Of a stretch of DNA of 64,000 bases, positions 10,507 through 19,037 are shown in pieces. Made by a program: the position numbers and the translations under genes. Source of the DNA: Streptomyces kanamyceticus (GTDB taxonomy: Bacteria; Actinomycetota; Actinomycetes; Streptomycetales; Streptomycetaceae); the NCBI RefSeq assembly GCF_008704495.1, contig NZ_CP023699.1, positions 4,278,001-4,342,000 of the forward strand, in the 5' to 3' direction. Within the stretch, counting starts at the first letter, position 1, and each line of letters begins with the position of its first letter. Below the pieces are notes generated by a model. The model searched no databases. It saw nothing but the letters and a program-made list of their open reading frames with translations, and was not told the origin of the DNA.

Positions 10507-11793
10507 TCACGCCTTCGGAGCCACCTTGCTCAGCCCGTTGATGATCCGGTCCATCGCGTCGCCGCCCGTCGGGTCGGTCAGGTTGGCGAGCATCTTCAGG
10601 GTGAACTTCATCAGGATCGGGTGGGTCAGGCCGCGCTGGGTGGCGATCTTCATGACCTTCGGGTTGCCGATGAGCTTCACGAAGGCGCGGCCCAGCGTGT
10701 AGTAGCCGCCGTAGACGTCCTTGAGGGTCTGCGGGTAGTTCTGCAGCGCCAGTTCGCGCTGGGCGGGGGTGGCACGCGCGTGTGCCTGCACGATGACGTC
10801 CGCCGCGATCTGGCCCGACTCCATGGCGTAGGCGATGCCCTCGCCGTTGAACGGGTTGACCAGGCCGCCCGCGTCGCCGACCAGGAGCAGGCCCTTGGTG
10901 TAGTGCGGCTGGCGGTTGAAGGCCATCGGCAGGGCGGCGCCGCGGATCGGCATCGTCATGTTCTCCGGGGTGTAGCCCCAGTCCTCCGGCATCGAGGCGC
11001 ACCACGCCTTGAGGACCTCGCGCCAGTCCAGCTCGCGGAAGGCCTTGGAGGAGTTGAGGATGCCGAGGCCCACGTTGGAGGTGCCGTCGCCCATGCCGAA
11101 GATCCAGCCGTAGCCGGGCAGGAGCCGGTCCTCGCCGGGTCCGCGCCGGTCCCACAGCTCCAGCCAGGACTCCAGGTAGTCGTCGTCGTGGCGGGGCGAG
11201 GTGAAGTACGTCCGCACGGCGACGCCCATCGGGCGGTCCTCGCGCCGGTGCAGGCCCATGGCGAGCGAGATCCGCGAGGAGTTGCCGTCGGCCGCGACGA
11301 CGAGCGGGGCGTGGAAGGTGACCGGGGTCTTCTCCTCGCCGAGCTTGGCGTGCACGCCGGTGACGCGGCCCGTGCGGTCGTCGATGATCGGCTCGCCGAC
11401 GTTGCAGCGCTCGTGCAGGCGGGCGCCCGCCTTCTGCGCCTGCCGGGCGAGCTGCTCGTCGAAGTCGTCGCGCTTACGGACCAGGCCGTAGTCCGGGTAA
11501 GAGGCGAGATCCGGCCAATCCAGCTGGAGGCGCATGCCGCCGCCGATGATGCGCAGGCCCTTGTTCCTGAGCCAGCCCGCCTCTTCGGAGATGTCGATTC
11601 CCATGGACACGAGCTGCTTGGTGGCGCGGGGCGTGAGGCCGTCGCCGCAGACCTTCTCCCTCGGGAACGCGGTCTTCTCCAGAAGCAGTACGTCGAGCCC
11701 GGCCTTGGCCAGGTAGTACGCCGTCGTCGACCCGGCGGGCCCGGCGCCGACGACGATGACGTCCGCTGAGTGTTCGGAGAGGGGCTCGGTCAC
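10507..11793 (-). CDS. FAD-dependent geranylgeranyl/menaquinone reductase family protein
   Basis: Flavoprotein of 428 aa that reduces isoprenoid double bonds; in actinobacteria the close relatives saturate the menaquinone side chain. The FAD-binding GAGPAGS is at residues 16-22, the mid-protein flavin motif is VVAADGNSSRI, and the second FAD contact is LLVGDAGGLVNPFNGEGI. Its position among complex I and menaquinone genes supports a role in making the quinone that complex I uses. The C-terminal 80 residues form the family helical cap. Confidence 0.88.
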   Translation of the reverse strand: MTEPLSEHSADVIVVGAGPAGSTTAYYLAKAGLDVLLLEKTAFPREKVCGDGLTPRATKQLVSMGIDISEEAGWLRNKGLRIIGGGMRLQLDWPDLASYPDYGLVRKRDDFDEQLARQAQKAGARLHERCNVGEPIIDDRTGRVTGVHAKLGEEKTPVTFHAPLVVAADGNSSRISLAMGLHRREDRPMGVAVRTYFTSPRHDDDYLESWLELWDRRGPGEDRLLPGYGWIFGMGDGTSNVGLGILNSSKAFRELDWREVLKAWCASMPEDWGYTPENMTMPIRGAALPMAFNRQPHYTKGLLLVGDAGGLVNPFNGEGIAYAMESGQIAADVIVQAHARATPAQRELALQNYPQTLKDVYGGYYTLGRAFVKLIGNPKVMKIATQRGLTHPILMKFTLKMLANLTDPTGGDAMDRIINGLSKVAPKA

Positions 11794-11890
11794 GGCGGGT
11801 TCTCCCCAAGGCTCGAAATCATTGTGCCGACCGGCACGGGATACGGGCAGTCTATGAGGCGGTACCGATCAGCCAGCCGAAGGGCCACAC

Positions 11891-12424
11891 GTGAGCGACC
11901 AGACAGCGACCCTGCCCGCCGTGCACCTGCGGGTTCCCACCCACGAGGACGCCTTCGCCTGGCACCGGCTCTTCGACGACCCCGAGGTCATGGAGTTCTT
12001 CGGCGGCACGTCGGCGGAGCTCTCCATGTACGAGGAGCTGACCGCGCGCCAGCGCAGACACGACGCCGAACTGGGCTACTGCCTGTGGACGTTGCTCGAC
12101 GCGGACGGCGAGCCGATCGGCTTCACCGGCGCCCAGCCCTGGCCCCGCGACTGGGGCCCGACCGGCGAGATCGAGATCGGCTGGCGCCTCGCCCGCTCGG
12201 CCTGGGGCAAGGGGTACGCGACCGCGGCGGCGGTGGCGACGGTCGAACGGCTGCGCGCCGCGGGGGTGCCGAGCGTGGTGGCGATGGTCCGTTCGGGCAA
12301 CGAGCGCTCCATCGCGGTCACCCGGCGGATCGGCATGGAGCTCGCCGAGACGTTCACCACCCCGTGGGCGCAAGGCGATGCGGAGCCCCGGCGCGTGGCC
12401 CACTGCTTCCGGCTCACCCTGTAG
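11891..12424 (+). CDS. GNAT family N-acetyltransferase
   Basis: Acetyl-CoA-dependent acyltransferase, 177 aa, of the RimJ/RimL-like subgroup. The core IEIGWRLARSAWGKGYATAAA contains the acetyl-CoA pyrophosphate loop, and NERSIAVTRRIGMELAET is the typical C-terminal motif. The substrate cannot be read from sequence. The GTG at 11891 has GAAGGG six bases upstream. It diverges from the reductase gene. Confidence 0.88.
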   Translation: MSDQTATLPAVHLRVPTHEDAFAWHRLFDDPEVMEFFGGTSAELSMYEELTARQRRHDAELGYCLWTLLDADGEPIGFTGAQPWPRDWGPTGEIEIGWRLARSAWGKGYATAAAVATVERLRAAGVPSVVAMVRSGNERSIAVTRRIGMELAETFTTPWAQGDAEPRRVAHCFRLTL

Positions 12425-12454
12425 CGGGTCTACCCTGCCGGTACCGCAGAGGGG

Positions 12455-12814
12455 GTGACGTCCGTGCCCGAGCCGCCCAGGGTGCCCGAGCCGCCCCAGG
12501 TGCGCGTGCCACGCCTGATCGGCCTGATGGCGATGGACGCCCGCGAGGCCGCCGCGCGGCACGGCGTGCGGCTCGTGGCGCCCGACCGCCCCGGCTTCCA
12601 CGACGTCGTCGTCGAACACGTCGTACGCCAGTACCCGCCACCCGGTGCGGACGTGCCGCACGGCGCGGCCGTCACCGTCTGGTTCGACCTGGGCCCGGGC
12701 GAGGGCGAGGGCGGCGCCGGGGTGCGCGAGCCGCGCCGCCCGGGGCCGCCGGGCGGCGGCGAACTGCGCAGGGAGCTGGACGAGCCGGGGCCCGAGGTGA
12801 CGGCCGCGCCGTGA
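12455..12814 (+). CDS. single-PASTA-domain protein
   Basis: Small protein of 119 aa. Residues 16-78 form one PASTA-like repeat: VPRLIGLMAMDAREAAARHG, then VVVEHVVRQYPPPGADVPHG and VTVWFDL. PASTA domains usually sense uncrosslinked peptidoglycan, but no signal peptide or membrane segment is present here, so its location is unclear. The tail is low-complexity Gly/Pro/Glu. It lies 30 bases after the acetyltransferase with a GAGGGG ribosome site. Confidence 0.75.
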   Translation: MTSVPEPPRVPEPPQVRVPRLIGLMAMDAREAAARHGVRLVAPDRPGFHDVVVEHVVRQYPPPGADVPHGAAVTVWFDLGPGEGEGGAGVREPRRPGPPGGGELRRELDEPGPEVTAAP

Positions 12815-12859
12815 GCGGCGCGGGGGCCCGGCCGCCCCGAGCCCCAACCATCCAGCGAC

Positions 12860-15244
12860 TCAGTCGCTGATGAGCCGCCAGGTGTCCAGGGCCGTCCGAT
12901 GCGTCTTCGCGCCCTCGCCGGACGACAGGAAGTCCTCGCGCCAGGAGAACTGGATCGCGTACTCCGTGCCGTTCTCCGCGATGTAGCTCTGGTCCAGGGC
13001 GTGGATGGTGCGGTCCGCCTTGTCCGTGTAGGTGTACTCCCAGATCGCGCCGGACCGCCCCTGGAAGGTGTTCCGCTCCAGCCTGACGCGCTGGTAGTCG
13101 GACTTGTCCGGGGCCGACTTGGTGTGCTCCTCGATGTTGGTGAAGTTGTCGTACGACGTGTAGGGCGCGTCCGTGACGACGCCGACGAGGAACTCCTCGC
13201 GCCCGGTCGAACCGGAGTACGTGATCTGCCCGGGGCGCTGCGGATCCACGGGCTGCCTGCGCCAGCCCTCCGGCGCCGCGAAGGAGAACCCCTCGGGGTC
13301 CGTCATGATCTCGGAGCCTTCGGGGACGTTCACCGCTCCGAGATTGCCGGAGTCGCCGGAACCCCCCGAAGCCCCGGCGCTCGCGGCATCCCCGCTGCTG
13401 CTCGGCTCCGGGTTCTCCGTCCCGCCGGACGCCACCGGGCTCGGCGCCTGGGACCCGGACTGGCTCGCCGATGCGCTGGCCCCCTTCGCCGCACCGTCCG
13501 TCTTGTCGTCACCGCCGCCGTTCTGCCAGAACAGGATCCCGGCCGCCGCGCCGCCGCCGATGACGAAGGCCCCGGCGATCGTGGCCACCCAGATGCCCGC
13601 GCTGCTACGGGGCTTGGGGGCGGGCGCGTACGACGGGGTGACTTCGATGGTGGGCACGTACGAAGGGGCGGATGCGTTCGAAGAGGTGGGTGTGTACGAA
13701 GGAGTCGGCAGCGCCCCCGGCACGGGAGGCGCCATCGGCGCGACCGGAACCGCAGCCGCACCCCCGGCCGCAACCCCCCGCTCCCCCACCATCCGCAGCA
13801 GGTACGGCGCGAGGAACGTCGCCGCGCCGATCCACAACAGCCCGAACAGCAGTACTTCGGGGACGCCGATCCCCGTCTCCACGGAACCGCTGCCGCTGCC
13901 GCTGCCCCCGCCGAACTCCGAACCCCCGCCACCGCTACCGGCCCCGGACGCCTCGACGCCGAACCCGCTGCAAGCGGCGAGCAGCAGTACGAGCCCGAAG
14001 AAGACGCCCGCGGCGAGGAACTGCTCGCCGCGGCGGCCCGCGAGGCGCCGTGCCGCGAGCACGCCGATGGTCAGCGCGCAGACGAGGCCGAGCGCCAACG
14101 CGCCCACGATCGCCCAGTCGTTGGTGACGTCACCCAGTTCGGAGAGGCCGAAGGAGCCGCCCTCCTGGCCCCCGCCGTACATCGAACTGCCGCCGCTCAC
14201 CGACGCCTCGGCCGACGCGCCCCAGCCGATGCCGAGCGCGGTGACCGCGAGGTTCGGCAGGAGGAGCAGCGCGACCAGGAGCGGGGAGAAGTCCGTGTTG
14301 TCGAGGTCGGTGAGTTCGGCCAGGTCGTCGACCTGGGTGAGGCTGATGAACGCGACGAGCGAGCAGAGCACGAGGACGACGACGAGGGCGCGCAGCGCGG
14401 TGCCCGCGGCGCGGACGACGGCCTGCGCGCCGGGGCGTGCGGCCATCCGGTGCACGAGGTCGTCGCGGTGCAACACCCCGCAGGAGACGGCGAGTCCGAG
14501 CAGCAGCGCGCCGAGCGCGGCGAGCACCGGGGACGACGAGATCTCGATGCCCTCGATCTCGGGCTGCGCGAAGAGCGCGAGCGCGAGCACGCCCGCGGTC
14601 ACCAGCAGCGTGACGCGGACGGCGGCTTCGAACCCCACCGTGCCGCCGGGCACACCACCCGGCGCGGCGGCGGCGCGCACCCGGATCCGGTTGCGCAGGA
14701 CGCGTACGCCGATGAGGAGCGCCACGATCCACAGCGCGGTCACGGTGAGCGGGACGAAGTGCAGCGACGCGGTGCCCTGGAGCACCTGCTCCGAGGAGTC
14801 CGAGCCGAGACCGTCCGTACCGTCGAAGACAGGGCGCTGCTCGTGGCCCGACAACGCGAAGCCGCCGCCGACGGATTGGAGCAGCAGCGCGAGGCTGACC
14901 CGCAGCCGGTCGACGAAGCCGACGACCACCTCGTCGTCCTGCCCGTACGACGGACTGGCCAGCGCCACCGCCCCGACGAGCAGCAGCACGAGCGGCCACA
15001 GGGCGGCCTGCACGGCACCGGCCCAATCCCCACGGAACGTACGGCCGAGGAAGGCGCCGACGGGCGAGGGCGTGACGGGACCCGGCAGATGCGCGGGCGG
15101 CGGGGGCATGGACGGTGCGACCGGTAGAGCCGCGGGTGCCTCGGGCTCGGCCCCGGGCTCGGGGGCACGCTCGCGTCCGCACTTCATGCAGAAGCGGGCC
15201 TCGTCAGGAGCGGGAGCCCCGCAGTGTGGGCAGTACGACGCCAT
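12860..15244 (-). CDS. zinc-ribbon polytopic membrane protein with C-terminal extracytoplasmic domain
   Basis: Protein of 794 aa. The N-terminus is a zinc ribbon (CPHCGAPAPDEARFCMKC). A Pro-rich linker follows, then a long membrane region with roughly ten hydrophobic segments up to about residue 560. After a Pro/Ser/Thr-rich stretch there is one more segment (WVATIAGAFVIGGGAAAGIL), a low-complexity Ser/Gly linker and a final domain of about 140 residues starting DPEGFSFAAPEGW. That end domain resembles extracytoplasmic sensor modules of actinobacterial membrane proteins. Function unknown. The ATG at 15244 is chosen because it begins the zinc ribbon. Confidence 0.75.
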   Translation of the reverse strand: MASYCPHCGAPAPDEARFCMKCGRERAPEPGAEPEAPAALPVAPSMPPPPAHLPGPVTPSPVGAFLGRTFRGDWAGAVQAALWPLVLLLVGAVALASPSYGQDDEVVVGFVDRLRVSLALLLQSVGGGFALSGHEQRPVFDGTDGLGSDSSEQVLQGTASLHFVPLTVTALWIVALLIGVRVLRNRIRVRAAAAPGGVPGGTVGFEAAVRVTLLVTAGVLALALFAQPEIEGIEISSSPVLAALGALLLGLAVSCGVLHRDDLVHRMAARPGAQAVVRAAGTALRALVVVLVLCSLVAFISLTQVDDLAELTDLDNTDFSPLLVALLLLPNLAVTALGIGWGASAEASVSGGSSMYGGGQEGGSFGLSELGDVTNDWAIVGALALGLVCALTIGVLAARRLAGRRGEQFLAAGVFFGLVLLLAACSGFGVEASGAGSGGGGSEFGGGSGSGSGSVETGIGVPEVLLFGLLWIGAATFLAPYLLRMVGERGVAAGGAAAVPVAPMAPPVPGALPTPSYTPTSSNASAPSYVPTIEVTPSYAPAPKPRSSAGIWVATIAGAFVIGGGAAAGILFWQNGGGDDKTDGAAKGASASASQSGSQAPSPVASGGTENPEPSSSGDAASAGASGGSGDSGNLGAVNVPEGSEIMTDPEGFSFAAPEGWRRQPVDPQRPGQITYSGSTGREEFLVGVVTDAPYTSYDNFTNIEEHTKSAPDKSDYQRVRLERNTFQGRSGAIWEYTYTDKADRTIHALDQSYIAENGTEYAIQFSWREDFLSSGEGAKTHRTALDTWRLISD

Positions 15245-15457
15245 CAGAACGCTCCGTCGGTCCAGGAGATCACCGGATGCCGGAGCACCGGTGAGAATGA
15301 CCGACCCGTCAACCATAAGAACCACATAAGGAAATGGCCGGGTCGCTACAACGGACACATCTTGCCCGGTGGCCGGTTCCCATGGGCGCGGGATCCCCAG
15401 TCTCAACTGGAGCGTTACGAAGAGCCCTTGACCAGAGGCCTGATCAGAGGCCCTTGA

Positions 15458-16153
15458 TCAGAGCTGCTTGAACCCGCGGTGCAGCGCCACCACGCCCCCG
15501 GTGAGGTTGCGCCACGCCACCTTCGACCAGCCCGCGTCCTGGAGCAGCGCGGCCAGCGCGGGCTGGTCGGGCCAGCTGCGGATCGACTCGGCGAGATAGA
15601 CGTACGCGTCCGGGTTCGACGACACCGCGCGCGCGACCGGCGGCAGCGCCCGCATCAGGTACTCCTCGTAGACCGTCCGGAAAGGACCCCAGGTCGCGTG
15701 CGAGAACTCGCAGATCACGACCCGGCCGCCGGGCTTGGTCACGCGGTACAGCTCGCGCAGCGCGGCGCTCGTGTCCTGGATGTTGCGCAGCCCGAAGGAG
15801 ATCGTCACGGCGTCGAAGGTGTCGTCCTTGAACGGCAGCTTCGTCCCGTCGCCCGCGGTGAACGGCATCCAGGGGTGGCGCTTCTTGCCGACCGTCAGCA
15901 TCCCGAGCGAGAAGTCGCACGGCACGACGTACGCACCCGCCTGCGCGAACGGCTGCGAGGAGGTGGCGGTGCCCGCGGCGAGGTCGAGGACCTTCTGCGC
16001 GGGGCGGGCGTCGACCGCCTTGGCGACCGCCTTGCGCCAGAGGCGGGCCTGGCCGAAGGAGAGCACGTCGTTGGTGAGGTCGTAGCGTTCCGCCACGTCG
16101 TCGAACATCGTGGCGACTTCGTGGGGCTGCTTTTCCAGGGAGGCGCGGGTCAC
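15458..16153 (-). CDS. menG: demethylmenaquinone methyltransferase
   Basis: SAM-dependent C-methyltransferase that performs the last methylation of the menaquinone ring; UbiE/MenG family, 231 aa. The SAM-binding motif [12 protein letters not shown] is at about residue 50, and the family runs [27 protein letters not shown] and ISFGLRN-following region are intact. The GTG at 16153 is inferred from alignment to family N-termini; the upstream open frame adds low-complexity sequence. The product is the electron carrier used by the nuo complex encoded 7 kb away. Confidence 0.93.
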   Translation of the reverse strand: MTRASLEKQPHEVATMFDDVAERYDLTNDVLSFGQARLWRKAVAKAVDARPAQKVLDLAAGTATSSQPFAQAGAYVVPCDFSLGMLTVGKKRHPWMPFTAGDGTKLPFKDDTFDAVTISFGLRNIQDTSAALRELYRVTKPGGRVVICEFSHATWGPFRTVYEEYLMRALPPVARAVSSNPDAYVYLAESIRSWPDQPALAALLQDAGWSKVAWRNLTGGVVALHRGFKQL

Positions 16154-16251
16154 TTGCTCATTGTGGCAGGCCCGGGTTCTTTCGCCTGCGGCGGGCGTTC
16201 CGCCGTCACGTGTGCCGTCTTCCGCCGCTGGCGAGTGCGGGTTGCGTGGTG

Positions 16252-16289
16252 GTTGCTCGCGCAGCTCCCCGCGCCCCTTACGGGGCGTC
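16252..16289. repeat. Streptomyces-type palindromic intergenic repeat
   Basis: The block around GTTGCTCGCGCAGCTCCCCG followed by a CGCCCC-TTAC-GGGGCG hairpin has the look of a short palindromic repeat common between genes in Streptomyces. Only one copy is in the window, so copy number could not be judged. Confidence 0.4.
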
Positions 16290-16305
16290 CCCTTGCCGGG
16301 GCCCC

Positions 16306-16905
16306 TCAGCGGGCGCGGTACACCAAGCGGCCCGCGATCACCGTCGCCACGCACGTTCCCGCGCCGCGTCCCACCAGTTCGGCGCGGTTCCGTACGTCGA
16401 AGATCGCGAACCTCGCCGCGGCGCCCTCCGTCAGCGGCGGGAGCAGGACCAGCGGGGTCGGTGACAGGGACGGCGGGCCCGGCAGGCGCGGTGGGCGCTG
16501 GCCCACCGCGAGGCCCGCCCTGCCGACGGCGTCCATGACGGGGCGCGCGCGGAGTTCACCCGCGACCGCCACCGTGCCGTGCGCCAGCATCCGCTGTACG
16601 CCGCGGCGTGCGCTGGCGCTCAGGCGGGACGGGTCGGCGCGGAAGATCGCCGCCGCGCGCTCGCCGCCGATGGGTTCGGTCCCGAGCTCGTCGGCCTCCC
16701 GGGGGTCCGGGTGGTACGTGGCTTCCAGGAGCTCGGGGGCGTACGGATTGAGCAGCCCCGGCGTCAGGATGCCGGGCCAGCGCCGGACACGGGCCGAAGG
16801 GTGCGCGGCGGCCAGCTCCTCGTGGGGGCCGACGGCGGCGATGCTCGCCCCTTCGGCCAGGACCGCCGTCTCCGGAGAGTGCTCGGCGACGTGAAGTGTC
16901 AGCAA
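16306..16905 (-). CDS. degenerate amidohydrolase / imidazolonepropionase-like protein
   Basis: Protein of 199 aa with the start and end of an amidohydrolase (composite domain strands, then [31 protein letters not shown]). It lacks most of the catalytic barrel: where active enzymes have a GLVNAHTH-type metal motif, this one reads [12 protein letters not shown]. It is therefore unlikely to be a metal hydrolase. Seven bases separate it from mqnC, so it probably belongs to the menaquinone operon. The TTG at 16905 with GAGGCC upstream is the best start seen. Confidence 0.7.
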   Translation of the reverse strand: MLTLHVAEHSPETAVLAEGASIAAVGPHEELAAAHPSARVRRWPGILTPGLLNPYAPELLEATYHPDPREADELGTEPIGGERAAAIFRADPSRLSASARRGVQRMLAHGTVAVAGELRARPVMDAVGRAGLAVGQRPPRLPGPPSLSPTPLVLLPPLTEGAAARFAIFDVRNRAELVGRGAGTCVATVIAGRLVYRAR

Positions 16906-16912
16906 CGGGGCC

Positions 16913-18112
16913 TCAGTTGGTGGCGAGGAGCTTCAGCTCCGGGTGGGCCGTGCCGCCCTCGATCGCCGTGGAGGAGATGTGCGAGGCGACGCGGTCGTCG
17001 ACGGGGTCGTTGGCCGGGTCGTCGTGCACGACGAGGTGCTCGTACGTCGTGGCGCGCTGGGCCGGGACGCGGTCCGCCGTGCGGATCATGTCGATCATGT
17101 CGCGCAGGTTGTTGCGGTGCTTGGCGCCGGCCATGGAGACGACGTTCTCCTCCAGCATCACCGAGCCGAGGTCGTCCGCCCCGTAGTGCAGCGTGAGCTG
17201 GCCCGCCTCCTTGCCCGTGGTCAGCCAGGAGCCCTGGATGTGCGCCACGTTGTCGAGGAAGATCCGGGCGATCGCGATCATGCGGATGTACTCGAAGATC
17301 GTCGCCTGGGTGCGGCCCTTGAGGTGGTTGTTCTCGGGCTGGTACGTGTACGGGATGAAGGCCCGGAAGCCACCCGTCCGGTCCTGCACGTCGCGGATCA
17401 TCCGCAGGTGCTCGATGCGCTCGGCGTTGGTCTCGCCGGTGCCCATCAGCATGGTGGAGGTGGACTCCACGCCCAGGTTGTGGGAGATCTCCATGATCTC
17501 CAGCCAGCGCTCGCCGGACTCCTTGAGGGGCGCGATGGCCTTGCGCGGCCGCGCCGGGAGCAGCTCGGCACCCGCGCCCGCGAAGGAGTCGAGACCCGCG
17601 GCGTGGATCCGCTGGATCGCCTCCTCGACGGAGACCTTGGAGATCCGGGCCATGTGCTCGACCTCGGACGCGCCGAGGGAGTGGATGACCAGCTGCGGGA
17701 AGTCCTTCTTGATCGCGGCGAAGTGCTTCTCGTAGTACTCCACGCCGTAGTCCGGGTGGTGGCCGCCCTGGAACATGACCTGGGTGCCGCCCAGCTCGAC
17801 GGTCTCCGCGCAGCGGCGCAGGATGTCGTCGAGGTCGCGGCTCCAGCCCTTCTTGGTGTCCTTCGGAGCGGCGTAGAACGCGCAGAACTTGCACGCCGTC
17901 ACACAGACGTTCGTGTAGTTGATGTTCCGCTCGATGATGTACGTCGCGATGTGCTCCGTACCGGCGTAGCGGCGGCGGCGCACGGCGTCGGCGGCGGCGC
18001 CGAGCGCGTGCAGCGGGGCGTCACGGTAGAGGTCGAGCGCCTCTTCCGGGGTGATCCGCCCACCTGCGGCGGCACGGTCGAGGACGGACTGAAGGTCGGC
18101 CTTCTCGGTCAC
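16913..18112 (-). CDS. mqnC: cyclic dehypoxanthine futalosine synthase
   Basis: Radical SAM enzyme of the futalosine route to menaquinone, which cyclises dehypoxanthine futalosine; 399 aa. The CX3CX2C cluster ligands are C70, C74 and C77 in NVCVTACKFC. Family runs MFQGGHHPDYGVEYYE and FIPYTYQPENNHLKG are intact. With menG and the reductase it forms a menaquinone group near nuo. The GTG at 18112 starts the conserved N-terminus. The C-terminal 30 residues beyond the fold are acidic and variable. Confidence 0.95.
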   Translation of the reverse strand: MTEKADLQSVLDRAAAGGRITPEEALDLYRDAPLHALGAAADAVRRRRYAGTEHIATYIIERNINYTNVCVTACKFCAFYAAPKDTKKGWSRDLDDILRRCAETVELGGTQVMFQGGHHPDYGVEYYEKHFAAIKKDFPQLVIHSLGASEVEHMARISKVSVEEAIQRIHAAGLDSFAGAGAELLPARPRKAIAPLKESGERWLEIMEISHNLGVESTSTMLMGTGETNAERIEHLRMIRDVQDRTGGFRAFIPYTYQPENNHLKGRTQATIFEYIRMIAIARIFLDNVAHIQGSWLTTGKEAGQLTLHYGADDLGSVMLEENVVSMAGAKHRNNLRDMIDMIRTADRVPAQRATTYEHLVVHDDPANDPVDDRVASHISSTAIEGGTAHPELKLLATN

Positions 18113-18226
18113 CGGGGCGTCCCTTTCGTAAGGGTTGTGGACGGACCACGCCAGCGTACGCCAGGGCCCCCTCGGCCCTCCGACGTGGGCTCAGGCGGGC
18201 GTGCGAGGCGGGTGTACAAGGTGGCC

Positions 18227-18946
18227 TCAGGCCGCGTACGACCCGATGAGCAGGCCCACGAACGCGCCGCCGAGCAGGAAGGGGCCGAAGGGGATCGCCG
18301 TCTTGCGTCCGGCACGGCGGGCGACGACCAGCGCCCCGCCGTACAGCGCGGCGAGCAGGAACCCGGCGAAGGTGCCGAGCAGCAGCGAGCCCCACCCGTA
18401 CCAGCCGAGCACCGCCCCCAGACACAGCGCGAGCTTCACGTCGCCGAAGCCCATGCCGTTGGGGTTGATGAGGAAGAGCACGAAGTACGCACCGGCCAGC
18501 GCGAGCGCCCCGTACAGCGCGCCCGGCCACGACCCCCCGTGCTCGGGCAGCAGCGCGGCGCCCCCGAGCAGCAGGGGCGCGGCGCCCGCGAGCGGCAGCG
18601 TCAGGACGTCGGGGAGCCGGTGCACGGTGAAGTCGACGATGGTCAGCAGCACGCCGAAGGGCGCGAGCAGCAGCCAGACGCCGAGCTCGGGCCGCGCCCC
18701 CGTGGTGAGCGCGAGCGCGGCGCAGACGAGGGCGGTGGCGGGGGCGACGACGAAGGTACGGGGCCCGTACCAGTCGCCCTTCGGGCACCGGGCGAGGCCG
18801 ACCCACGAGGCGAGCGGCTGCCCGGTCGGCGTCTCGGCCCGCCACGCCTCTTCCGGCGGAACGGAGAGGCGGTAGGCGGCGCGGGGCACGAAGAGCCCGG
18901 CGATGGCGCCCCAGAGGGCGCCGCCGAGGACGAGGATCAGCTCCAC
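18227..18946 (-). CDS. prepilin peptidase (A24 family)
   Basis: Membrane aspartyl protease that cleaves type IV/Flp prepilin leaders; 239 aa with about seven hydrophobic segments. The two catalytic aspartates are D105 in IVDFTVHRLPD and D169 in the GFGD motif at 166-169. The N-terminal zinc-binding Cys pairs of Gram-negative PilD are absent, as is usual in Tad systems. The GTG at 18946 has GGAGA upstream. The likely substrate is the Flp pilin encoded at 30244-30495. Confidence 0.9.
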   Translation of the reverse strand: MELILVLGGALWGAIAGLFVPRAAYRLSVPPEEAWRAETPTGQPLASWVGLARCPKGDWYGPRTFVVAPATALVCAALALTTGARPELGVWLLLAPFGVLLTIVDFTVHRLPDVLTLPLAGAAPLLLGGAALLPEHGGSWPGALYGALALAGAYFVLFLINPNGMGFGDVKLALCLGAVLGWYGWGSLLLGTFAGFLLAALYGGALVVARRAGRKTAIPFGPFLLGGAFVGLLIGSYAA

Positions 18947-19037
18947 GGGATTCCGTCTCCCCCGTTGTGGGCAGGCGTGCCGCAGGGCGGCACGGGTGGG
19001 CACAACGCCCCGGTGCGGAGCGCCGATGACCGTGGCA

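Noticed and set aside
12455..12814. PASTA protein as the tail of a broken PknB kinase
   Set aside because: No kinase or transmembrane remnant lies upstream; the gene has its own start and ribosome site.
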